DNA from: Rhodococcus erythropolis NBRC 15567
Lineage (GTDB): Bacteria; Actinomycetota; Actinomycetes; Mycobacteriales; Mycobacteriaceae
Direction of reading: 5' to 3'
NCBI RefSeq assembly: GCF_001552595.1
Contig: NZ_BCRM01000008.1
Location: 1 to 64,000 of the forward strand
DNA length: 64,000 nucleotides
The position numbers and the translations under genes are program-made. A model generated the notes under the pieces. That model saw only the letters and a list, made by a program, of their open reading frames with translations. It made no database searches and was not told where the DNA came from. Shown here in pieces: positions 41,911 to 49,705 of this stretch; positions within the stretch are counted from its first letter, which is position 1, and each line of letters opens with the position of its first letter.

Positions 41911-43362
41911 ATGTCAGACGACCTGCATTACCTCAGCGCCACCGAAGCTATTGAACACTTTCGCACGCGAGAATTGTCTCCGGTCGAGCTGCTACAAGCA
42001 GTCGTCGACCGAACCCAGAAGTTCGAACCTCACATCAATGCCTTCACCGAAGAGATGTTCGACGAGGCACTGACCGGCGCTCGGGAAGCTGAGAGCCGAT
42101 ATCTCGGCCACGGACCCGATCCGCGGCCGCTGGAGGGAATTCCGGTAGCTGCCAAGGAAAAACACGCTATTGCCGGAAAGTCTCTGACCGAAGGTTCGCT
42201 GGCGGCACGCGGAAACATCGCCCGCGAGAACGCACCGGTGATCGATCGAGTTCTGGCAGCAGGCGGCTTGATTCACGCACGCACCACGACGCCGGAGTTC
42301 TGTGTTGCGGCGTTCACGCACTCTCCACTGTGGGGCGTGACTCGCAATCCCTGGAACCTCGATTACAGTCCCGGCGGTTCATCCGGAGGCGCGGGCGCCG
42401 CCCTCGCTGCCGGAACTACCACTCTGGCAACAGCATCCGATATCGGCGGGTCGACGCGGGGCCCGGCAGGCTTCACCGGCACCGTCGGGCTCAAAGCGTC
42501 GTACGGCCGCATTCCCGGGGTCGCCCCGCTGTCCATGGATTCCTACCGTGGCGACGGTCCGATGGCCCGAACTGTCGACGACGCAATTCTTTTGGCCAAC
42601 GTTCTGATCGGGCCGGATCCGCGTGACCATTCTTCCCTGAGGCCGGCGATCATGCTGCCACACGAGTACCCGTCGGTCGAGGGAATGCGCATTGCCCTGT
42701 GCCTGCGGCTCGGTGACTTCCCCATCGAGCCTGACATCGAGGCGAACACCCGGGCTCTCGCACAGTCGTTGGTCGATGCCGGCGCGATCGTCGAGGAGAT
42801 CGAGTTGCCGTGGACTCGTGATTCGATGGCAGCAGCGGTGAAAGTCCATTTCGGAACGATCATGGGTGCATCCGTCGCGGAAGTTGCTCGCGTCCACGGT
42901 GATCTTCTTGCCGACTACACGCTCGACAACGTCGCGATCACGTCGAAGGGCGCTGCGGAAATGTCATTTCTGGACGGCCTTCGCAAAGAAACCCAGATGC
43001 AACGAGAGCTCGCCGAGGCGATGGCTCCATTCGATGCGCTGATCTGCCCGACTTCGGGCACCATCGCCTTCCCGGCAGGCGAGTCTTTGCTCGACGGCCT
43101 CACGGTTGCGGGCCAGCACGTGAACACCACCGCCGAAGCACTTCTCACGTTGCCGTTCAACGTCGCCAATCGGTGTCCCGTACTGGCGGTGCCCAGTGGA
43201 CACGCACACAACGGCGTTCCCACGGGCGTCCAGATCGTCGGCCATACGTACGACGAACCGACCGTGTTCCGGATCGGCAAAGCACTGGAGAAGATCCGCC
43301 CGTGGGCATACACCGACCAGCATCAACCGAGGCTGGATGTGGTGACGCCGGCTTCCTCTTGA
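41911..43362 (+). CDS. Amidase-signature-family amidase
   Basis: A 483-residue amidase. The Ser-cisSer-Lys triad is visible: Lys in PVAAKEKHAIAG (~82), the GGSSGG loop in SPGGSSGGAGAALAAG (~155), and the nucleophile Ser in ASDIGGSTRGPAGFTG (~178). Cleaves an amide to acid plus ammonia or amine; substrate not evident. Third gene of the operon, after the M20 hydrolase. A strong hairpin straddles the end of the convergent siderophore-binding gene and should terminate both. Confidence 0.94.
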   Translation: MSDDLHYLSATEAIEHFRTRELSPVELLQAVVDRTQKFEPHINAFTEEMFDEALTGAREAESRYLGHGPDPRPLEGIPVAAKEKHAIAGKSLTEGSLAARGNIARENAPVIDRVLAAGGLIHARTTTPEFCVAAFTHSPLWGVTRNPWNLDYSPGGSSGGAGAALAAGTTTLATASDIGGSTRGPAGFTGTVGLKASYGRIPGVAPLSMDSYRGDGPMARTVDDAILLANVLIGPDPRDHSSLRPAIMLPHEYPSVEGMRIALCLRLGDFPIEPDIEANTRALAQSLVDAGAIVEEIELPWTRDSMAAAVKVHFGTIMGASVAEVARVHGDLLADYTLDNVAITSKGAAEMSFLDGLRKETQMQRELAEAMAPFDALICPTSGTIAFPAGESLLDGLTVAGQHVNTTAEALLTLPFNVANRCPVLAVPSGHAHNGVPTGVQIVGHTYDEPTVFRIGKALEKIRPWAYTDQHQPRLDVVTPASS

Positions 43363-43364
43363 TC

Positions 43365-43401
43365 GCTGAGGAGATCAGAGCTTGGCTCTGATCTCCTCAG
43401 C
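43365..43401. terminator. Bidirectional terminator built on the end of a coding sequence
   Basis: A perfect 17-bp stem (GCTGAGGAGATCAGAGC and complement) with a 3-nt loop begins 2 bp after the amidase stop. It contains the stop codon and last codons (AEEIRAKL) of the convergent binding-protein gene. Confidence 0.85.
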
Positions 43402-44388
43402 AATCGACTGGAACTGCTCGAGGAACGTCAGGGCCCAACCGAACGACGCGACGCCCTCGTAGTCGAACGAGTACACCTGATCGTTCTTGACGGCGCGCAG
43501 ACGCTGGAAGATGGTGTCGTTCGCCAACTTCTCGTTGATGGGACCCTTGCCACTGTTGGTGATTATGACGTCGGCTTCGTCGAGTAGCTCCAACTGCTCC
43601 TTCGGGAACCACTCGTTGCTGCCGGCGGGAATTGCGAGTGAGCGGTCGTTGAACTCGAACCCGGCCTCGCTGATGACCGTCGTCTGATACTTGGTCGGCG
43701 AGTACAGCGAGAAACCACTCTCCTCGAAGTACGTGGTGTAGACGACCTTCACCTTGCTCAACACGTCAGCATTGTCGCTGCGGAACTTCGCGATCCGCGC
43801 CTCGTACCGGTCTGCCAACTCTTGAACCTTCGCACTCTGGTTGAGTGCGTCCGCGACCCCGAGGGCGCGCTCCTTCCACGCGTACTGGCCGTCTTCGGCA
43901 AAAACTGCGGTCGGTGCAATCGACCGGATCTGCTCGTAAAGATCCGGGTTGTTCTCCGAAAGGAGGTTGGTCATCACGATCAAGTCGGGAGACAAAGCCG
44001 CTATCGCCTCGGCGTTGGGCTCGTACCAGCGTCCCACCTTCGGAAGAGACCGCAGGGCAGACGCATACGGTTCCGGGACACCGTCGGCGTTCTCGTAGTC
44101 CACCGGCAATCCGACGGGCGTGAATCCGGCGTCGAACATCGCGGGGCCCGTGTAGTAATCGGCGCTGACCACTCGCTGCGGGTTGGTGGGAACCTCCACC
44201 TGCCCCAGTGCCGTGTTGATGGTGCGCATCGAGCCCTCGGCCGATTCACTGGAGCTGGTTCCACAGGCCGTGAGCAATCCGATCCCCGCCAAGGCACCGG
44301 CCCCGAGGAAACCGCGTCGGGTAAGTGCTGCGGTGATGCGAGCGAACTCGGCATCGGTATCAGCGGTAGGCAAGAGAAGTGATGTCAT
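43375..44388 (-). CDS. Siderophore ABC transporter substrate-binding lipoprotein 1
   Basis: A 337-residue periplasmic-binding-type lipoprotein. The N-terminus has a twin-arginine-like RRGFLG followed by a hydrophobic stretch and lipobox GLLTAC (Cys ~41). The binding fold (FepB/FatB type) shows PQRVVSADYYTGPAMFDAGFTPVGLP, DLIVMTNLLSE and FPKEQLELLDEADVIITNSG. It should catch ferric siderophores on the outer face. Permease and ATPase genes are not adjacent. ATG chosen at MTSLLLPTAD. An iron-box-like element lies just upstream. Confidence 0.88.
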   Translation of the reverse strand: MTSLLLPTADTDAEFARITAALTRRGFLGAGALAGIGLLTACGTSSSESAEGSMRTINTALGQVEVPTNPQRVVSADYYTGPAMFDAGFTPVGLPVDYENADGVPEPYASALRSLPKVGRWYEPNAEAIAALSPDLIVMTNLLSENNPDLYEQIRSIAPTAVFAEDGQYAWKERALGVADALNQSAKVQELADRYEARIAKFRSDNADVLSKVKVVYTTYFEESGFSLYSPTKYQTTVISEAGFEFNDRSLAIPAGSNEWFPKEQLELLDEADVIITNSGKGPINEKLANDTIFQRLRAVKNDQVYSFDYEGVASFGWALTFLEQFQSIAEEIRAKL

Positions 44389-44405
44389 GGGTTTCCTGAC
44401 GGTAT

Positions 44406-44424
44406 CCGAATTAGGGCTACCTAA
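44406..44424 (-). promoter_or_regulatory. Iron-box-like site upstream of binding protein 1
   Basis: Read on the minus strand, TTAGGTAGCCCTAATTCGG fits the first 14 positions of the IdeR consensus well but the right end is poor. It is 18 bp before the gene's ATG and 36 bp before the divergent AraC gene. Confidence 0.4.
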
Positions 44425-44459
44425 AATTACTCTCACCTGCACTGTTACGGTGAAGCGTC

Positions 44460-45431
44460 ATGGCCAACCACTGTTTCGATCGAGCCATCGATACGCGCAC
44501 CCCCTCGGTCGACGGCCGGAAGCCGGTACGTTCTTGGTTCGTGACGCCTTCGCGACAGGACTTCCCCGGCATCATGTTGTGGGGAGCGCCGACCCTGGAA
44601 CCGTCGACGTGGAACGAGCCGGTGTCCACCCCGAACCGGATCGTCGCGGAGCCGTGGTCCGTCAGCACCATCCGGTTCAAGAGCACGGCAACTGGCGTCT
44701 GGGATTTCCATACCCACCGCGAACATGAACTGCTGTGGTCGGCAGGTGGGACCGTCACCCTCGAAGCGTCCGAACACCTCTGGATGGTTCCGCCGATGCT
44801 CGGCATCTGGATTCCTGCCGGCACTGCGCACCGTGTCCGCTCCGACGACGGCGCCGTCATCTTCGCGACGTACCTGACGCCGGATCGAATCGACACCGAT
44901 TGGGACTCGATAGTCGGCATACCCATGACCGGTGCACTTCGGGAGGTGTTGTTACACAACGAGAACAACGCCATGCCCGACCTGAAGCGACTACGGCTAC
45001 AGCAGGTGGCAATCGACCTCATCCATCCCGTTCAGGCCGCGAGTCTCGACATTCCGTTGCCGAGAACGCCTGACCTTCTTTCGATTGCCCAGCAGATCAT
45101 CGCCGATCCGGCGGACGACCGCACCACTTCCGACTGGGCTCGCACCATCGGCGTGAGTGGCCGGACCTTGATGCGTCGCTTCCAGGCAGACACCGGCACG
45201 ACGCTCACTCAATGGCGAATTCTGGTGCGCGTCCGCGTTGCATTGATCGAGATTGCCGCAGGCAAACCTGTCGTCGCCGTGGCCCGCGGCCTCGGGTATG
45301 CCAACCCTGGAACGTTCATCGACCTGTTCAGGCAGGTCATCGGCCACACCCCCGCCGCGTACTTCCGCTCGTTCTCACCTGTCATGAAACCGCATCAGAA
45401 TGGCACCAAACCCGCACGGGTGACACGTTAG
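44460..45431 (+). CDS. AraC-family transcriptional regulator
   Basis: A 323-residue regulator. The N-terminal cupin-like sensor domain (~60-150) has GVWDFHTHREHELLWSAGG, WMVPPMLGIWIPAGTAH. The C-terminal DNA-binding domain (~225-310) has the two HTHs (TSDWARTIGVSGRTLMRRF and VVAVARGLGYANPGTFIDLFRQVIGHTPAAYFR). It sits between two siderophore-binding lipoprotein genes, which suggests siderophore-responsive control of iron uptake, as with other AraC siderophore regulators. Confidence 0.92.
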   Translation: MANHCFDRAIDTRTPSVDGRKPVRSWFVTPSRQDFPGIMLWGAPTLEPSTWNEPVSTPNRIVAEPWSVSTIRFKSTATGVWDFHTHREHELLWSAGGTVTLEASEHLWMVPPMLGIWIPAGTAHRVRSDDGAVIFATYLTPDRIDTDWDSIVGIPMTGALREVLLHNENNAMPDLKRLRLQQVAIDLIHPVQAASLDIPLPRTPDLLSIAQQIIADPADDRTTSDWARTIGVSGRTLMRRFQADTGTTLTQWRILVRVRVALIEIAAGKPVVAVARGLGYANPGTFIDLFRQVIGHTPAAYFRSFSPVMKPHQNGTKPARVTR

Positions 45432-45436
45432 CGTTG

Positions 45437-45455
45437 TTAGGCAAGGCAAACCATG
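45437..45455 (+). promoter_or_regulatory. Iron box upstream of binding protein 2
   Basis: TTAGGCAAGGCAAACCATG agrees with about 15 of 19 positions of TWAGGTWAGSCTWACCTWA. It begins 5 bp after the AraC stop and lies 29 bp before the second binding-protein ATG, in promoter position. Predicts repression by IdeR when iron is plentiful. Confidence 0.65.
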
Positions 45456-45484
45456 TTGCCCGAACACGTTGGAGAACACCACAG

Positions 45485-46456
45485 ATGCACCACCGCCGCC
45501 GTTTTGCCAGGTCTATCGCACTCGCGGTCGGCGCGATCCTGATCGGCACGCTCGCCTCGTGCAGCTCGTCCGACGACCAGCCCTCGCCTTCGGCCGAGAC
45601 CATCGACTACAGCTTCGCGGGGTACTCCGCCCAGATACCTGCCGACCCGCAGCGAGTAGTTGTCATCGACTCCCGGACGTCCCTCGAGTTCGCACTTCTC
45701 GCCGATTACCCGATCGTCGCCCTCGATTACGACGAGTCGAGCCATCTCGCATCCAAGGTCCCGGCCGATGCGGGGCATTTGGGCGGCAATCTCAGTAAGG
45801 AGGACGTGCTGAGCTACAACCCGGACCTGATCCTCATCTCCGTCGGCTGGTACGAGAGCTACAAGTCACAGAACCTCACTTTCGAGGACATCGCACCGGT
45901 TCTGGTGATCCAGGACGGCAGCTCGCCCGACAAGAAGACCGAATCACTCGGCGGGCCTCTGGGATTCATGGGCGAGCAACTGGCACTACTGGGCAAGACC
46001 GCCGCCGCCTCGGCAGCACAGGCGCGGTACGAAGCCGCTCTCGCCACTGCCCGCGACGACGTCGGTTCCGTCGCGCAGACCAAGACGATCGCCTTCGTAT
46101 CGCTGATCGAGGACAAGTTCTTCGTGTTCAACACCCCGAACAACCTGACCGTCGACGTAGCGTCGTCACTCGGTTACACGATCTTGTCCAACGACGCGAT
46201 CACCGCCGCTCAGTCGGCCGCGATCGGCGGCTACAGCGCCGAATTCGGTTGGGAGAATGCGGATGTGCTCGCCGACGCCGATCTCGTCGTCGCCCAGAAT
46301 CTCGACTCCTGGCCGGGCAACCCGGCGTGGGATCGTGTTCCAGCCGTGGCCGCCGGCAATGTTGCACCGCTCGACTACGACGACAAGGTGGGATTCGCAC
46401 TCACCTACACGGACTTCCTGAACAAGTTGGCGGACACCACTCGCAATCTGCAGTGA
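45485..46456 (+). CDS. Siderophore ABC transporter substrate-binding lipoprotein 2
   Basis: A 323-residue lipoprotein with signal RRRFARSIALAVGAILIG and lipobox TLASC (Cys ~26). FepB/FatB-type fold: PQRVVVIDSRTSLEFALLADYPIVAL, NPDLILISVGWYESY and GENADVLADADLVVAQN-type segments. It is only distantly similar to lipoprotein 1, so it may bind a different siderophore. ATG chosen at MHHRRRFARS. Longer frames run back through the AraC gene in a different frame. Iron box directly upstream. Confidence 0.88.
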   Translation: MHHRRRFARSIALAVGAILIGTLASCSSSDDQPSPSAETIDYSFAGYSAQIPADPQRVVVIDSRTSLEFALLADYPIVALDYDESSHLASKVPADAGHLGGNLSKEDVLSYNPDLILISVGWYESYKSQNLTFEDIAPVLVIQDGSSPDKKTESLGGPLGFMGEQLALLGKTAAASAAQARYEAALATARDDVGSVAQTKTIAFVSLIEDKFFVFNTPNNLTVDVASSLGYTILSNDAITAAQSAAIGGYSAEFGWENADVLADADLVVAQNLDSWPGNPAWDRVPAVAAGNVAPLDYDDKVGFALTYTDFLNKLADTTRNLQ

Positions 46457-46463
46457 CGCTAAC

Positions 46464-46474
46464 TGGTCATACCA
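46464..46474. promoter_or_regulatory. GntR-type operator
   Basis: TGGTCATACCA fits the GntR/FCD consensus TNGTNNNACNA exactly. It lies 36 bp before the GntR gene start. A wider inverted repeat, CTAACTGG (46459-46466) and CCAGTTAG (46487-46494), surrounds it. Likely autoregulation. Confidence 0.7.
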
Positions 46475-46510
46475 CTTGACCTCTCACCAGTTAGAGTTTA
46501 CGGTCGGTAC

Positions 46511-47233
46511 ATGTTCCAACCCGTTGCACGTACCTCCGCTTCCGGCGCAGTGTTCGACCAGATTTCAGTGAAAGTGCTGGCCGGAGAGTTGGCCGCGGGT
46601 GAGGCGCTACCCAGCGAGCGCAAGCTCGCCGAGGCATTCGGTGTCTCGCGGCCCGCAGTCCGCGAGGCAATTCAGAAGCTCGCCCAGGCCGGGCTCGTCG
46701 AGGTCCGCCAGGGCGAGTCCACGTCCGTGCGAGATTTTCGACGCCAGGCCGGACCCGAGCTTCTCCCCCAGTTGTTGGTTCGAGACGGCGTCCCCGACCT
46801 GACCGTGGTGCGCAGCGTCCTGGAAACTCGCGAGTTGATGGGACCGCAGATCGCGGTGCTGGCCGCCCGTCGCATCTCCGCGGAATCTGCCCGAGAACTC
46901 GACACGGCCGTGGATCAACTAGGCGCCACCGAAGATCCGGTAGAGCTGCAAGACCGCGCTCTGGCGTTCTGGGACGTCGTCGTCGACAGCGCGGATTCCA
47001 TTGCCTTCCGTTTGATCTTCAACAGCCTGCGCGCTGCATACGAACCGGCCATGACCGCACTTGCCTCCGTCATGGTCGCCGAAGTCGGCCAGACCGACCT
47101 GTATCGAAAACTGGCCTCCGCCATCACTTCACACGACGAGTCAACTGCCGAGGCGTCAGCCGCACAGCTCCTTCACACCGGCACGACGGCAATCGGCGAT
47201 GCTCTCACCTTCCTGGAAGGACTGAAACCATGA
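46511..47233 (+). CDS. GntR-family regulator (FCD subgroup)
   Basis: A 240-residue regulator. The winged HTH (~10-80) has VKVLAGELAAGEALPSERKLAEAFGVSRPAVREAIQKLAQAGLV-type sequence. The C-terminal all-helical FCD ligand domain (~90-225) has VRSVLETRELMGPQIAVLAARRI and a later HDESTAEASAAQLLH with metal-ligand His. FCD members sense organic acids or fatty acids. It overlaps the following hydroxylase gene by 4 nt (ATGA), so it is probably its local regulator. Confidence 0.9.
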   Translation: MFQPVARTSASGAVFDQISVKVLAGELAAGEALPSERKLAEAFGVSRPAVREAIQKLAQAGLVEVRQGESTSVRDFRRQAGPELLPQLLVRDGVPDLTVVRSVLETRELMGPQIAVLAARRISAESARELDTAVDQLGATEDPVELQDRALAFWDVVVDSADSIAFRLIFNSLRAAYEPAMTALASVMVAEVGQTDLYRKLASAITSHDESTAEASAAQLLHTGTTAIGDALTFLEGLKP

Positions 47234-47880
47234 GCAAGCCTCTCACTCTGACCGACGCAGCACGAACTTTCCGCAAGTCACCGACGCCGTGGATGATCGG
47301 CACCATGTTGGTGGTCGCCGCGGCGGCGCGCTTCACGCTGGGCAACTGGCAGATCACCGACGCCCTTGTTCCGCTCGTGATGCTTGCCGCATTTCCCTTC
47401 GTGGAGTGGATCATTCACGTCTTCGTTCTCCATTGGAAGCCGCGGACCATTGCCGGCGTCACCCTCGATTCACGCCTGGCGCGCAGCCATCGGGAGCACC
47501 ATTTCGCCCCGCGAACCGTCTCACTCATCTTCATTCCGTGGCAGACGCTCCTGATCGTTATTCCCGTCCTGACTGCCGTCGCACTCCTGGCATTTCCCCG
47601 CGTCGAACTCGGGCTGACCTTCCTGACCTGCATTTCCGTACTCGGTCTCGGCTACGAGTGGACTCATTTCCTCATCCACAGTGACTACAAGCCGAAAACT
47701 GCTCTCTACCGGTCGGTTTGGCGCAACCATCGCAACCATCACTTCAAGAACGAGCACTACTGGTTCACCGTCACCACCGCGGGAACGGCCGATCGCGTAC
47801 TGGGCACGTACCCCGATCCCAAATCCGTCGAGACATCCCCGACAGCCAAGAACCTGCATGGCACCGCGTCGAAGCTGTGA
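47230..47880 (+). CDS. Fatty acid hydroxylase / sterol desaturase family membrane protein
   Basis: A 216-residue integral membrane di-iron enzyme. The histidine clusters are clear: HVFVLH (~62-67), SHREHHF (~88-93), HFLIH (~143-147) and HRNHH plus HYWF (~165-178). Four membrane helices lie between them. The family hydroxylates or desaturates lipids, carotenoids or sterols using oxygen. Translationally coupled to the GntR gene, so its substrate or a related acid may be the inducer. Confidence 0.9.
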   Translation: MSKPLTLTDAARTFRKSPTPWMIGTMLVVAAAARFTLGNWQITDALVPLVMLAAFPFVEWIIHVFVLHWKPRTIAGVTLDSRLARSHREHHFAPRTVSLIFIPWQTLLIVIPVLTAVALLAFPRVELGLTFLTCISVLGLGYEWTHFLIHSDYKPKTALYRSVWRNHRNHHFKNEHYWFTVTTAGTADRVLGTYPDPKSVETSPTAKNLHGTASKL

Positions 47881-48024
47881 AGAAACGCCGATTCCTGGCC
47901 CCTAGCTGGCAATGAACTTGAACTTGACTGAGTATCAGTGATTTTCGTTGAAACCCACCCGAACCGTGCTTAGTGTCGATGGAGTCAGAAGTTCGAAAAA
48001 CGCTGCAACCGAAGGACACAACAC

Positions 48025-48183
48025 ATGTTCAACGATGTATTCAACAACGTCATCCACCCGATGGTCACGAACTTCCAGCAGTTGGGTCCCCAGCAGTTCA
48101 TTCCTCAGCAGTTCATCCCTCAGGGCCTGTTCCAGCAGGCACCGCAGGCAGCAGAGCAGGCTGTGACGATCTTCGGTAGCTGA
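48025..48183 (+). CDS. Small glutamine-rich protein (52 aa)
   Basis: A 52-residue ORF, ATG to TGA, with a good ribosome site (GAAGGA, 8 nt spacing). The sequence starts MFNDVFNNVIHPMVTNFQQ, then a repeated PQQFIPQQFIPQ and an Ala/Gln-rich end closing with VTIFGS. No membrane helix or signal. It has its own strong terminator hairpin 25 bp downstream, so it looks like a free-standing small gene rather than a chance ORF. Function unknown. Confidence 0.65.
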   Translation: MFNDVFNNVIHPMVTNFQQLGPQQFIPQQFIPQGLFQQAPQAAEQAVTIFGS

Positions 48184-48207
48184 TACCGCAATCCACAGAT
48201 AGCGCCA

Positions 48208-48249
48208 CTCAGGGGTCGTCCGTCCAATATGCTGGACGGACGACCTGAG
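48208..48249 (+). terminator. Terminator hairpin after the small gene
   Basis: GTCGTCCGTCCA (48215-48226) pairs perfectly with TGGACGGACGAC (48233-48244) across a 6-nt loop, extended by CTCAGG and CCTGAG at the base. It ends 25 bp before the amidase start, separating the two genes. Confidence 0.75.
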
Positions 48250-48273
48250 TGCCTCCGCCTGACAAGGATCCCC

Positions 48274-49686
48274 ATGAGCCCCAACACCCCCGTCCACGCA
48301 TTCACCGATGACGCCCTGGGCGATCTCGACGCCACCGGCGTCGCCGCCCGGATCGAATCAGGCGAGGTGACCGCACGGGAAGTCATGGAGGCGTCGATCG
48401 CGCGCGCCGAGGCAGTGCAGGGGCAATTGAACGGTTTGGCCTGCACAGACTTCGATCGCGCCCTTGCCAGGAGCAACCGGCCGGCCGCGGGCATCTTCGC
48501 CGGCGTCCCCACCGCGATCAAGGACAACACCGACAGCGCCGGCCTCCCCACCCAGCAGGGCAGCACCGCCTTCACCGCAGTCCCCGCCAAGGCTGACAGC
48601 GATTTCGCGAAGCAGTTCCTCTCCACCGGGGCCATTTCGATCGGCAAGACCCGACTGCCCGAGTTCGGATTCAGTGCGTCCACCGAGTACATGACGGAAG
48701 AACCCGTGCACAACCCGTGGAACCCGGCCTACTCGTCGGGCGCTTCCTCGGGTGGCGCTGCCGCACTGGTTGCTGCCGGAGTCCTCCCGATCGCGCACGC
48801 CAACGACGGTGGTGGATCGATTCGCATTCCCGCCGCTGCCTGCGGACTGGTCGGACTCAAACCCACTCGCGGCCGTACCATCGCCGATCCGGCCGACAAG
48901 TCGATGCCGATCCGGCTGATCTCTCAGGGCGCCGTCACCCGCACGGTGCGTGACACCGCACGATGGATGTCAGCGGCCGAAAGTTACTACCGCAATCCAC
49001 GACTCGCACCGGTTCGCCTGATCGAAGGACCCAGCTCAACCCGCCTGCGCGTCGGCGTGATCACCGATTCCGTGACGGTCACCAAGACCGACGACGAGAC
49101 ACGCAAGTCCGTCGAAGCTACGGCTGAACTCCTTGCCGGCCTTGGCCATCACGTCGAGGACGCGGCATTGCCAGTCGGCCCGGAATTCATCGACGACTTC
49201 AGCATCTACTGGGGCTTTTTGTCGTTTGCCATCTCCACCGGTGGCAAACAGATGCTCGGGCCCGACTTCGACAAGTCCGGCACCGACAATCTCACCAAGG
49301 GCCTGTACACGCTGTACCGGAAGAACCTGGTGAAGACGCCGCGCGTGCTCTACCGCCTGCGACGGCTCCAGCAGCAGTACAGCGCCATGTTCTTGAAGTA
49401 CGACGTCGTGCTCTCGCCGGCTCTGGGGCACACCACCCCCGAGCTCGGATACCTCTCTCCCGCTCAGCCTTTCGAGGAGCTTTTCGACAAGTTGATCGCG
49501 TACACGTCGTTCACACCGCTCAACAACATCTCCGGTGGTCCCGCGATTTCGCTACCGATGCACCAGACCAGCAACGGTTTGCCGTTGGCTTCGCATTTCT
49601 CCGCCGATCTCGGCGACGAGCGCACACTCCTCGAATTGGCCTTCGAATTGGAAGAGGCTCAGCCCTGGAGAAGAATCCAGGACTGA
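48274..49686 (+). CDS. Amidase-signature-family amidase
   Basis: A 470-residue amidase. Triad residues are Lys in [13 protein letters not shown] (~85), [16 protein letters not shown] (~155) and the nucleophile Ser in [15 protein letters not shown] (~178). Distinct from the amidase at 41911-43362, with a longer mobile C-terminal part ([20 protein letters not shown]). ATG chosen at [10 protein letters not shown] with an AAGGA ribosome site; the in-frame extension upstream lies inside the terminator hairpin and is rejected. Substrate unknown. Confidence 0.93.
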   Translation: MSPNTPVHAFTDDALGDLDATGVAARIESGEVTAREVMEASIARAEAVQGQLNGLACTDFDRALARSNRPAAGIFAGVPTAIKDNTDSAGLPTQQGSTAFTAVPAKADSDFAKQFLSTGAISIGKTRLPEFGFSASTEYMTEEPVHNPWNPAYSSGASSGGAAALVAAGVLPIAHANDGGGSIRIPAAACGLVGLKPTRGRTIADPADKSMPIRLISQGAVTRTVRDTARWMSAAESYYRNPRLAPVRLIEGPSSTRLRVGVITDSVTVTKTDDETRKSVEATAELLAGLGHHVEDAALPVGPEFIDDFSIYWGFLSFAISTGGKQMLGPDFDKSGTDNLTKGLYTLYRKNLVKTPRVLYRLRRLQQQYSAMFLKYDVVLSPALGHTTPELGYLSPAQPFEELFDKLIAYTSFTPLNNISGGPAISLPMHQTSNGLPLASHFSADLGDERTLLELAFELEEAQPWRRIQD

Positions 49687-49690
49687 GCCT
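49655..49690. terminator. Terminator hairpin overlapping the amidase stop
   Basis: AGGCTCAG pairs with CTGAGCCT and CCTGG with CCAGG, with one mismatch between and an 8-nt loop. It includes the amidase stop codon and lies between it and the convergent FadE gene end (49706). Confidence 0.7.
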
Positions 49691-49705
49691 CACCCGTAGA
49701 TACCC

